From IMG/VR virus record IMGVR_UViG_3300012931_000049, positions 1 through 37,557 of that record: a stretch of DNA of 37,557 nucleotides; one strand, written 5' to 3'. Below, one piece after another: positions 8,573 through 16,603 of this stretch. This stretch comes from a virus. A program made the translations under genes and the position numbers. The notes beneath the pieces were generated by a model that had not been told where the DNA came from, ran no database searches, and was given only the letters and a program-made list of their open reading frames with translations. Position 1 is the stretch's first letter, and every line of letters begins with the position of its first letter.

Positions 8573-9253
8573 ATGGCAATAATTTTAGGAAGTGCTACCC
8601 AGGTATCTGTTAATGGTAATTCTAATGGGATTGTCTCTGCCAATTGGGGGATAAGTCCACAAATCAACAGACTTTGGCAGATAGGTAGCTGGTCTCCATA
8701 TAAAACTATGGTTACTAATGTAGTAAATGTTAGTATAACTATGTATGCGGGTGCAGGTCCGGATAGTATAACAGTTACCCCCACTCAAAGTTGTACTAAT
8801 AGCTTGGCGTATATAACTGTTTCTATTGTACCGACTGGATGCGGTACCTCGATAGAAGGTGTGGATGATACCTTTTTTCTAAGTAGTTACTCATATGATA
8901 AATCAGATGCCGGTGGGTTTGGTCAGCAAAGTTACTCTGCACAAAAATGGGATGATGGTGACGAGGATTGCGAGGCAGATATTGTTTATGTAAGTGCTCC
9001 TACCTATGTAATGGCTGGTATATCTGAAGCAACTATTACAGCTGATACAGGTTTAGATACTGGTATAACATTAGACGGTGGATTGAATGTTACTGGCGAA
9101 CAGGGTAGTGTGAGTGCTGGTTCTCCAAGTATTGGTACAGCTAATACTACTATTTATGGAATAGCTACAGTGGTTGGTAATGGTGATATGTGTAGTAGAG
9201 GAAAAACAGGTCAGGGATCTGTAAGCATACCTCTTACACCTATATATCTTTAA
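8573..9253 (+). CDS. Virion-type beta protein, 226 aa (possibly tail-tube fold)
   Basis: RBS AAGGAGG lies 7 nt before ATG. Residues ~1-125 run as alternating strands (VNVSITMYAGAGPDSITVTP, then LAYITVSIVPTGCGTS). They end in FFLSSYSYDKSDAGGFGQQS and then WDDGD, which is reminiscent of the long hairpin and helix of tail-tube or tube-like initiator folds. From ~residue 145 it is a Gly/Thr-rich beta stretch with Cys at the end region (DMCSRGKTGQGS). The tube-like reading is weak, but a structural role is likely from context. No paralogue is seen in the window. Confidence 0.5.
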   Translation: MAIILGSATQVSVNGNSNGIVSANWGISPQINRLWQIGSWSPYKTMVTNVVNVSITMYAGAGPDSITVTPTQSCTNSLAYITVSIVPTGCGTSIEGVDDTFFLSSYSYDKSDAGGFGQQSYSAQKWDDGDEDCEADIVYVSAPTYVMAGISEATITADTGLDTGITLDGGLNVTGEQGSVSAGSPSIGTANTTIYGIATVVGNGDMCSRGKTGQGSVSIPLTPIYL

Positions 9254-9273
9254 TAGGAAGGGAGGGAATTGAT

Positions 9274-9702
9274 ATGGCATTTAAGGTGGCGGATAGGTAT
9301 AGGCTTGAATTACATTGGACTAATGTTAGTTACGATCAGGATCAGATAGCGATATTAACAGGCTGTTACTTTTCAGGACCGGTTGTAAAGGATGTGGCAC
9401 AATTAAATCAAATTGATTCAATGGATTTAGATTTCTCAAATCAGTATTTAATATTTACTAATTTATATTATATAGCGAAATTGTCTTGGGTTGGTGTTAG
9501 ACATACACCGGATAAGATATTTCTTGGTGAATCTACTTTGAAAAATAAAAACTTAAATGTAGTACCTAAATTAAATACTAATGATTATATTATTATTGAT
9601 ACACAGAATCACGAAAATGAAAAACATAATTTTATGTTGGTTTATCCATCTTTCTTAGTAAGGCGCGATGGGCAATTTTATAATTTTGGGAGTACGAACT
9701 AA
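9274..9702 (+). CDS. Hypothetical virion-type protein, 142 aa
   Basis: Not recognised. The RBS is exceptionally strong (AAGGGAGGG, about 8 nt before ATG). The protein is mixed alpha/beta with aromatic and Asp-rich stretches (SMDLDFSNQYLIFTNLYYIA) and no signal peptide or membrane helix. Its stop TAA overlaps the next start by one base (TAATG at 9700-9704), so the two genes are translationally coupled and their products probably act together. Confidence 0.6.
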   Translation: MAFKVADRYRLELHWTNVSYDQDQIAILTGCYFSGPVVKDVAQLNQIDSMDLDFSNQYLIFTNLYYIAKLSWVGVRHTPDKIFLGESTLKNKNLNVVPKLNTNDYIIIDTQNHENEKHNFMLVYPSFLVRRDGQFYNFGSTN

Positions 9703-10136
9703 TGACAAGTAGTGAATTTATAGCACATCAAAAAGGGGCGTGTGCACATCTAAAAGAAATAGGGTGGGAAAGATATTATGGCACCACTGAGAGCGGAAGA
9801 TTATCACAATATAAAGTGCATTCCAATCCTTGTGGTGTAGATGTAGATGCTTTAAATCCGCAGCTAGTAGAAGATTTAAATATCAATGATGGATCTTTTA
9901 GATATTATAACATGAGCTGTATTTATGCCACTGAAAGTGACTATCACCAATATACTGATTTAAATCCAATTAGTCCAACTTTTGGACAAACAATAACTGT
10001 ATCTGGGCTGGCGTCTCATACAGTTACAAGTGGAACTATGATAAGATATAATAGAGGTTCAAAATATGGATGGCTTTGTGTGGACGATAATTGTCCATAT
10101 TATATTAATACAGGAAGAAGATATTTCTATTTTTAA
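9702..10136 (+). CDS. Hypothetical protein, 144 aa, coupled to upstream gene
   Basis: Not recognised. It starts in the TAATG overlap with the previous gene; GGGAG lies 11 nt upstream. The N-terminus is helical (SSEFIAHQKGACAHLKEIGW). The second half is beta-rich and ends in an aromatic Cys-containing tail (GWLCVDDNCPYYINTG, residues ~123-138). Cys occurs at about positions 15, 44, 69, 125 and 130. There is no membrane segment. Placement right before the fibre block suggests a connector or accessory role, which is inference only. Confidence 0.6.
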   Translation: MTSSEFIAHQKGACAHLKEIGWERYYGTTESGRLSQYKVHSNPCGVDVDALNPQLVEDLNINDGSFRYYNMSCIYATESDYHQYTDLNPISPTFGQTITVSGLASHTVTSGTMIRYNRGSKYGWLCVDDNCPYYINTGRRYFYF

Positions 10137-10151
10137 AAGGAGGTCATAAAA

Positions 10152-11111
10152 ATGGCTACTAATGTTACTGTTTATGATTTAGATAATTATCCCGACAATT
10201 CTAAGACGGTTACCACTGATCTAAAAGTGTTAACTCCTGTAGGTTATGAAGGGGATGAGCAATGGGTTTTGTCTTTTATTACAAGTGGGTATAGCAATAA
10301 TACAGACAGAACCGCTATACAAGATATTTATATTAGGGAAACTAAGGCTGGTTGGTATAAAAGCTCTGGATTTACTGGTACTAATGGAAAATTTACACTT
10401 GTATCTGGTACCTCTAATCAATTATACGTTAAAATGGACGCTAGTACATATTCATATAAGATAGAGCTGGACGCTGGAATAAATATTACTGGTGAAACTA
10501 TTGCTACAGATATGCAAGCTAAAATAAGAGCAATTCCTGATAGTACTTCTTGGAATACTGTAGATGATGGTTATGCACTATCTTACGTAAATGCTTTGGT
10601 TCAATATACTGGTGGTAAGTTTTGGATAGTTTCAGGAAGTATAGGTAAATATTATACTGGAACTAGCAGAACTTCTGTAGATGTTTCTAAGTACAGTAGT
10701 AATACTTGTTTTGAAACACTAGGATTTGATTTAGGTGTAAGTAGTGAAGATGTGGGTAGTACTTCAATAACTGAAGTATTATTGGCGTCTAATTACACAG
10801 CTGGTGCGGGTACTCTTTCTATAAACTCTGGTTTGGATGCTGCAAGCGGAGATTGCTTAGTAATCACAGATGGCATCAATACTGACTATTTTCAGGCTAT
10901 AACTATATCTGGAACCACTATTACTGTGCCAGTGAGTGGTACTAATGGGTTTGACAGTATCGTAAATAGTTACATTGCTGGAGTTTCTAAAGTGCAGGTA
11001 TTGCGTATCCAAGATCCGGATCAAGAACCAAAAGCTTTTCATAGCACAATAGATAGTGTTGCTCGTTTTGGTATTTCAAGTATATCTAACCAATTAGATT
11101 TTAGTTCATAA
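10152..11111 (+). CDS. Tail/fibre protein with hook-'IN'-like domain, 319 aa
   Basis: RBS AAAGGAGGT lies 8 nt before ATG. Residues ~85-200 show a characteristic order: LYVKMDASTYSYKIELDAG, then an amphipathic helix ETIATDMQAKIRAIPD, then a strand ALVQYTGGKFWIVSGSIG, and finally FETLGFDLG. The same order (value strand, helix starting I-A-x-x-I, strand with I-x-SG, then LGF/LGW) occurs in the 20550 and 29256 products and recalls the flagellar hook-associated 'IN' motif and its phage counterparts. Residues ~210-300 form a separate beta module with SGT motifs (TISGTTITVPVSGTNG). The protein probably belongs to the tail-tip or fibre complex. Confidence 0.6.
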   Translation: MATNVTVYDLDNYPDNSKTVTTDLKVLTPVGYEGDEQWVLSFITSGYSNNTDRTAIQDIYIRETKAGWYKSSGFTGTNGKFTLVSGTSNQLYVKMDASTYSYKIELDAGINITGETIATDMQAKIRAIPDSTSWNTVDDGYALSYVNALVQYTGGKFWIVSGSIGKYYTGTSRTSVDVSKYSSNTCFETLGFDLGVSSEDVGSTSITEVLLASNYTAGAGTLSINSGLDAASGDCLVITDGINTDYFQAITISGTTITVPVSGTNGFDSIVNSYIAGVSKVQVLRIQDPDQEPKAFHSTIDSVARFGISSISNQLDFSS

Positions 11112-11134
11112 TAATATATTCTATTAATAGGTAG

Positions 11135-11656
11135 GTGATTGCTATTACAGAGTTCTATGTACATAATTCTTTAAATGTTTCTACTTCGGTAAAGTTCAAT
11201 CTAACTTTGCGGTATTTCGTAATAAAAAGTGAACAGGGGGAACATTGCTGGACTTTAGAGATAGGCACTACTCATTCAGGTATAAATGGAGAAGACTACT
11301 TATCAAAAAAAGTTCATGCAATTAATGCTCAGGATCTAGATGAAGTTATAGAGGGGGTTATATCAGAACTATGCTCTAAAATAGACTGGTCTCCATATGT
11401 AGTTGATAATGATCCTCCATATATCACGGATATTTCACCCGCCGAATCTATAGATGTGCCTATTGGAAGTACAATTTCATTTAATATAAATGAGAATTTA
11501 CCTGCTGCAGGTATAGATTTATCTGAAATGGTTATTACATTGAATAATAGTACATCGGATTTTGATATTACCGACGAAGTTGCTATTATAGGAGATCCAT
11601 ATAAATATAGTGTTAGTTGGGCTCCTATTTTAAGGGTTTATGACACCTATGATTAA
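11135..11656 (+). CDS. Ig-like domain protein, 173 aa, Ig domain apparently cut short
   Basis: The best start is GTG at 11135, preceded by AATAGG; no ATG lies near the beginning of the frame. Residues 1-95 are unrecognised and include EQGEHCWTLEIGTTHSG and an acidic helix. From ~residue 98 a bacterial Ig-like domain begins with the typical lead DNDPPYITDISPAE, then VPIGSTISFNINENLPAAGI and DLSEMVITLNN. It ends abruptly at APILRVYDTYD, about one strand or two short of a full domain; compare the complete one encoded at 18660-18970. The other two frames hit stops soon after, so no simple frameshift restores it. Confidence 0.65.
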   Translation: MIAITEFYVHNSLNVSTSVKFNLTLRYFVIKSEQGEHCWTLEIGTTHSGINGEDYLSKKVHAINAQDLDEVIEGVISELCSKIDWSPYVVDNDPPYITDISPAESIDVPIGSTISFNINENLPAAGIDLSEMVITLNNSTSDFDITDEVAIIGDPYKYSVSWAPILRVYDTYD

Positions 11657-11704
11657 TTATGATATTTATTATATAATAACGCAGTCTTTGGAAGGAGGAA
11701 AAGG

Positions 11705-12967
11705 ATGGCCACTGAAAATATAAAACTTAGAAAGAGAAATTTCACTGCAGATCAGGGATACTTTTATGTAATTGAAGAGGACAGAGACAACTTATTGCAA
11801 AAGACTGCAGACGGTAATACGTCTTTTTCATATCCACTAGATACTTTGTTAAGTACCGCTGTACTTTCTCTCGAATTTGATGGTGTAAATTTTTGGTCGT
11901 TGGAACAAAGCAGTTCTTACATAGTAGTTTTGCGTAGATGGAAGGTTGATAATTATATATGTAAATTACAGCAAACCATAACACTAACGTCAGGTACTTC
12001 GCATTATTATAATGCCGAAGCATTTTCTGTTGAGCATTATCATGATACATTGGCTTCTGGAGTTAGTGTTAGTGGAACTACTATTTATTTAACAACTTAT
12101 GGCGATAATGATGATTTAATGAATTATAGGTCTACTACTAGTGGTACATTAAAACTACATCTAGGACCTAATAGTAGTGATGAAGAGGAAGATGTTTATG
12201 TTAATACTATGGTTAGTGGCGGTGGAGTAACACTGATTTCTGGAACCCAATATGCTTATGATCAGTATGATCCTGTCAATTTTTATACTAACCTATGGCT
12301 ATTTAATAATTATAATGGTACTAGTAGTTCTACAGGCGCTTTATATAAAATAGACCCTTATAATGGTACTTATGTTAAAAAATATCCTGGAGGTGCTTAT
12401 TCCAGTATAAAATCTTCCACATTTTATAAAGTAGATTCTTTTACTGATTATGGTGATGTGGATACGTTAGCTTTTGTAAAGAGTACTAATTTGCTTTTTA
12501 TAGACGTTAGTCAGGAGGTTAACGAAGAATTAAGATACTATGGGTCTATGGTTATGGGAAATATACAATCGGATGAAGCTACTGTTTTAAGTGTATATGA
12601 TTTAGCAATGGATGGTCAGAATGTATATAGACTACAAAAAGGCCCAGATGCAGGTACTGGTGAAACATGGACATATTATAGTTATGAATTGTCATCATTA
12701 GATCATTTTGTTACTTCAATATCCCTTAATGCTAATCCGGCTATTATAGCGGCTAATGGTGTTACTACATCTACTATTACAGCTATAGTTAGAGATCAAT
12801 TTTTACAACCAATATCTGGTAGACTAGTATACTTTACGGATGATAATGCTACAGGTTCTATAGTTACTTCGCCAGTTAATACCTCTGATGGCGTAGCTCA
12901 AACTTCATATAAATCAGGTACAGATTATGCTGAAGTAAAAATTACTGCTACGGTTTCTCAATCATAA
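11705..12967 (+). CDS. Fibre paralogue 1: propeller-like body plus C-terminal Ig-like domain
   Basis: 420 residues with a very strong RBS (GGAAGGAGG). It is the shortest, uninterrupted member of three tandem paralogues. Residues 1-335 form repeated strand units that look propeller-like: GYFYVIEEDRDNLLQKTADG, LEFDGVNFWSL, IVVLRRWKVDNYICKLQQ, AEAFSVEHY, LWLFNNYNGTSSSTGALYKI, DTLAFVKSTNLLF and DLAMDGQNVYRLQ. Residues ~338-420 form an invasin-like (Big_1 type) Ig domain: NPAIIAANG, then ITAIVRDQFLQPISGRLVYF, then TSDGVAQTSYKSG. Such proteins are typical of fibres or decoration. SGT tripeptides are frequent (at least five). No enzymatic residues are seen. Confidence 0.65.
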   Translation: MATENIKLRKRNFTADQGYFYVIEEDRDNLLQKTADGNTSFSYPLDTLLSTAVLSLEFDGVNFWSLEQSSSYIVVLRRWKVDNYICKLQQTITLTSGTSHYYNAEAFSVEHYHDTLASGVSVSGTTIYLTTYGDNDDLMNYRSTTSGTLKLHLGPNSSDEEEDVYVNTMVSGGGVTLISGTQYAYDQYDPVNFYTNLWLFNNYNGTSSSTGALYKIDPYNGTYVKKYPGGAYSSIKSSTFYKVDSFTDYGDVDTLAFVKSTNLLFIDVSQEVNEELRYYGSMVMGNIQSDEATVLSVYDLAMDGQNVYRLQKGPDAGTGETWTYYSYELSSLDHFVTSISLNANPAIIAANGVTTSTITAIVRDQFLQPISGRLVYFTDDNATGSIVTSPVNTSDGVAQTSYKSGTDYAEVKITATVSQS

Positions 12968-12982
12968 GGGGGCTTAGTAAGT

Positions 12983-15900
12983 ATGTCTTATGAGAACATA
13001 AATTTTTCTAAGCCGAATATGGTTATGTCCGACGGTTATTTTTTTATGTTTGATGAAACTAGTAATATAGCGGTTCAAAAAACTGCTTCAGGAAGTATAG
13101 TTTTTATTTATCCGTTGAGTATAAAACTAACTTACTTAGAATCAAGTAATGTTCTTAGTGCGGTCAAGAGTTTACAATATGATGGTAGGTATTTTTGGAC
13201 ATTGCAGTCTATAACCTCTACCAGTGAGCCTGTAATAAGGCAATGGTTATTCAATAATTACGAATGTAAGTTACAACAGGAATTTATTTTATATAATACT
13301 TCTACACAAACATATAATGCCAATTCATTTGCTATAGAACATTATAAAACAAAGCTTCTTTACCCAATTTCTGAAGGCACTTTAATACTCAATACCGAGG
13401 AGTACTATGATAGCACAATTACTTCTGGCACTATACTTTCGATAGGTCCTAATGGTTATGATTATTGTGAGGATGTTGTAGTTAATGAAGTGGTTGGTTC
13501 GGACATAATTCTAACTAGTGGGACACAATATTCCTATGATGTGGATGCCCAAGTAATTCTAAGTAAAAGCATATTATTATTTAATGAATATTATGGTACT
13601 ACTAGTACAAGTGGGTCTTTAATAAGATTTGATAGTCATAGTGGTGATTTTTTATCTTCAGATCCAAACACGGATTATAAGTCTGTTATCGCGGCAACTT
13701 TTGCGCGGGTACAAGGAATGCTTCGTGATAATGAACAAGATGTCTATGACACAATTGATGACGCTTATACTTTGATTTATGTCAAAAGTACTAATGCTAA
13801 GTTTAGAAATTTATCTGATTTATTATCCACTCAGCCAGCTAATAGTGTGAATTATAGTTTTACTGGGGTTAGCGGATCTTTACCCAATACTACTATGTGG
13901 AATATAACTAGTGGCGATCCTATGCTTTACGATGATGCTTTACTTATGAGCACTTCTATAAATGGACACGACGAAATAAAATCAAACTATGTACTCATGA
14001 ATGATTTTGATGTTCAGATTAGTGGTTCTTTATCTAATGGATTTGCGATAATAGATCAAGCTAATTCTACTTTCAGACATTTTATGAACTCTACGATTAA
14101 CAATACTTCTTACGAAATAGGAGTTATGTATAATCATGCCGACGCAAGTACGATAAGTGGATGCTCTGTAGAATATACTATGGACTCTGTTAGTGGAACT
14201 ATATTATATGATACAAGTGGTTATGGGCACAGTGCTACTACTTCAGAGGTAACCTACACATACGGTAAAATAGGTAATGCTCTGGTAATAACCGATAAAA
14301 CTGATTATATAAAATTAAACACATCGGTTAGTGGATCAATAGTAAGTGTGTCCATGTGGTATTATTTTGATGGAACTGGCAATAATTATAATACTTTAAT
14401 AGGAAGAGATGGTCCTACATATCAGCATTTACTAGTTAGCGGCACTTCTAATTTAATTGGTTTTTGGAATAATGGGTGGTATTCTTCTGGGGCTACATTG
14501 ACATCTGGGTCTTGGCATCATTTAGCACTTATAAAAAATGGTACTAATTCAAAACTATATTTAAACAATACTTTAGTACAGAATTCAAACAGCTCTTTTA
14601 ATAATGCTACTTATCCAATGTCTACTTTGGGTAATTATATTTCTATTAGTGGCACTCAAGGGAGCTTGGGTAAATTAGATTGTGTTAGAATTTATGATGG
14701 TATAGGGCTTACTGATTCAGATATAAACACTTTATATATGGAAGGATACTATGGGACTAACATAGACCATCCTTTAGTATATACCACTGTTAGTGGGGCA
14801 GTATCTACTATAGATGCTTTTACTACAAATATAAATGACACAAAAATATTATATACCATGGATTCAGTTAGTGGTACTATAATCTACGATGATATTGGAT
14901 CCAACTATGCTACCAACTCTGGTATAACATACGCGAGTGGTGTTATTAATAATGCCGCAGTAATAACTTCTAAAAGTGATTACATTGAGCTTAGTCAGCC
15001 TATAAATAGTTCTAACGCAAGTATTTCTATGTGGTATTATTTTGATGGATTTGGCGGGACTACAAACACATTGTTAGGTAATGATGAATTAGGTATAATG
15101 CCTTTATATGTTAGTAGTTCTACAAACTATTTATCAGTGTACAATCATATAGGATACGAATCTAGTGGTCCGGCACTTATATCTGGTACATGGTATCATA
15201 TCGTGTTGGTAAAAAACGGGACTAATTCTAAAATATATCTGGATAAAGATTTGATTCATGATATAGATACGGCTTCAGATAATGCAATGTATCCTATTCA
15301 AACAATAGGTAATAAAAAGCAGCGCTATTTTTCTGGTACTAGTGTAGATCAGGTGCCTACTATGACTTCTAATACTGCGCCATCTGGTATAGCGGCAGCT
15401 AGTTCTGTATATTCTGCTTATTACGCCTATAAAGCTATGGATAATTCTACATCCACTGCTAATAGATGGCAATCAGCCGTAGGTACCACTGGTTGGCTGT
15501 CTTACACATTCATTACGCCTACAATAGTAAATAGATACACTATGTCTGGATATACTACTTCTACCTATTCTCCAAATACTTGGATTTTTGAAGGATGGAA
15601 TGGGAGTTATTGGGAATTGTTGGATTCAAAATCAGGAATTACTTGGACTGCTTCCGAAAAAAAGACTTACGACATAAATAATTCTACGGCGTTCATAACA
15701 TATCGTATTACTATAACAGCCAATAATGGTGGAGCTTATGTTATTATTCAAGAATGGGAATTAATAAATACTGGCGTATCTACAGATAATTTAACCAGAG
15801 GTTCTATAGGTAAGTTTGATCAAATAAGAATATTTGATAGAGAGATAACTGTGGATGAGATAGAAGAATTATATGACGAGAGATATTATGGTATAGCGAT

Positions 15901-16591
15901 TCCATCAGATGATTATATGCTTAGATTGGTAAGAGATTCAGGTGTGCTATATTATTATTATAAAAATATTATTTCTGAAGTAGATACTGGCTGGACTTTA
16001 ATAGGATCAAATCCTACAGGTATCTATGATGGTAATATTTCGTTAGGATTATATTCAGATGGAATAACAGTTTCCGGTGCTATATTTGATGATTTAACTT
16101 ATAACAGTGGGTATGTTAAATATCCTATATCTGAAATACCTTATTATGGTATAATGACTATGGATAATCTAAAAGTAGATAACACCACAGTTATTCCAAT
16201 ATATGCTTTATCATATTATGATGGTACATTATATCGTTTACAGATTTCGGCTAATTACTATGGTACTAATTATACGTGGTCGACTTATAATTATGTAGTG
16301 TCCACAGCCAAATCTTTTATGGATTCAATGACTGTGACGGCTTATCCTACTATATTACCTGCTGATGGTAGGAATGTTTCTGAAATTACATGTATTGTGT
16401 TGGATCAATATGGGAATGGGAAAATAAATTCACCAGTAACTTTTACTGATGATGATGATTATGGATATATTACTATAAACCCACAGAATACAGATTATTA
16501 TTATGGTAATGGCGAGTCGGTTACATATTACAAAGCTGGAGTAGATATACATTCAGTTACTATAACAGTTACCGCTACTCAATATGATTAA
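12983..16591 (+). CDS. Fibre paralogue 2 with nested LamG, discoidin-like and ConA-like insertion
   Basis: 1202 residues; RBS AAGGGGG lies 10 nt before ATG. The first ~285 residues and the last ~155 align with the 420-aa paralogue (GYFFMFDETSNIAVQKTASG, WLFNNYECKLQQ, LIYVKSTNAKF; then LSYYDGTLYRLQ and a Big_1-like Ig domain from ~1115). Between them lies an extra ~760 residues. First is half of a ConA-like fold (~289-390). LamG 1 follows (~397-594: YTMDSVSGTILYD, VSMWYYFDG, SWHHLALIKNGTNSKLYLNN). LamG 2 runs ~624-970 and is itself split by a discoidin-like domain (~788-937). The second half of the ConA-like fold (~972-1042: YMLRLVRDSGVLYYYY, NISLGLYSDG) closes the insertion. LamG and discoidin domains usually bind glycans, so this is probably a receptor-binding fibre. 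Confidence 0.72.
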   Translation: MSYENINFSKPNMVMSDGYFFMFDETSNIAVQKTASGSIVFIYPLSIKLTYLESSNVLSAVKSLQYDGRYFWTLQSITSTSEPVIRQWLFNNYECKLQQEFILYNTSTQTYNANSFAIEHYKTKLLYPISEGTLILNTEEYYDSTITSGTILSIGPNGYDYCEDVVVNEVVGSDIILTSGTQYSYDVDAQVILSKSILLFNEYYGTTSTSGSLIRFDSHSGDFLSSDPNTDYKSVIAATFARVQGMLRDNEQDVYDTIDDAYTLIYVKSTNAKFRNLSDLLSTQPANSVNYSFTGVSGSLPNTTMWNITSGDPMLYDDALLMSTSINGHDEIKSNYVLMNDFDVQISGSLSNGFAIIDQANSTFRHFMNSTINNTSYEIGVMYNHADASTISGCSVEYTMDSVSGTILYDTSGYGHSATTSEVTYTYGKIGNALVITDKTDYIKLNTSVSGSIVSVSMWYYFDGTGNNYNTLIGRDGPTYQHLLVSGTSNLIGFWNNGWYSSGATLTSGSWHHLALIKNGTNSKLYLNNTLVQNSNSSFNNATYPMSTLGNYISISGTQGSLGKLDCVRIYDGIGLTDSDINTLYMEGYYGTNIDHPLVYTTVSGAVSTIDAFTTNINDTKILYTMDSVSGTIIYDDIGSNYATNSGITYASGVINNAAVITSKSDYIELSQPINSSNASISMWYYFDGFGGTTNTLLGNDELGIMPLYVSSSTNYLSVYNHIGYESSGPALISGTWYHIVLVKNGTNSKIYLDKDLIHDIDTASDNAMYPIQTIGNKKQRYFSGTSVDQVPTMTSNTAPSGIAAASSVYSAYYAYKAMDNSTSTANRWQSAVGTTGWLSYTFITPTIVNRYTMSGYTTSTYSPNTWIFEGWNGSYWELLDSKSGITWTASEKKTYDINNSTAFITYRITITANNGGAYVIIQEWELINTGVSTDNLTRGSIGKFDQIRIFDREITVDEIEELYDERYYGIAIPSDDYMLRLVRDSGVLYYYYKNIISEVDTGWTLIGSNPTGIYDGNISLGLYSDGITVSGAIFDDLTYNSGYVKYPISEIPYYGIMTMDNLKVDNTTVIPIYALSYYDGTLYRLQISANYYGTNYTWSTYNYVVSTAKSFMDSMTVTAYPTILPADGRNVSEITCIVLDQYGNGKINSPVTFTDDDDYGYITINPQNTDYYYGNGESVTYYKAGVDIHSVTITVTATQYD
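13845..16125 (+). other. ~2.3-kb nested domain insertion relative to tandem paralogues
   Basis: This segment of 12983-16591 has no counterpart in the neighbours at 11705 and 16604, whose flanking sequences (FVKSTNLLF / YVKSTNAKF before, YYG...SVYDLAMDGQNVYRL / YYG...ALSYYDGTLYRL after) match across it. Inside, the order is ConA half 1 (13848-14150), LamG 1 (14171-14770), LamG 2 first part (14846-15343), discoidin-like domain (15344-15796), LamG 2 last part (15797-15900), ConA half 2 (15901-16110). Boundaries are by eye and uncertain by about 10 codons. Confidence 0.65.
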
Positions 16592-16603
16592 AGGGGGAAA
16601 TTT

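Noticed and set aside
10246-10464. 72-codon plus-strand frame inside the 10152 gene
   Set aside because: Overlaps a better-supported gene with strong RBS and a recognisable domain; no RBS or domain of its own. The same applies to frames at 23597-23812, 33778-33996 and 35744-35956.
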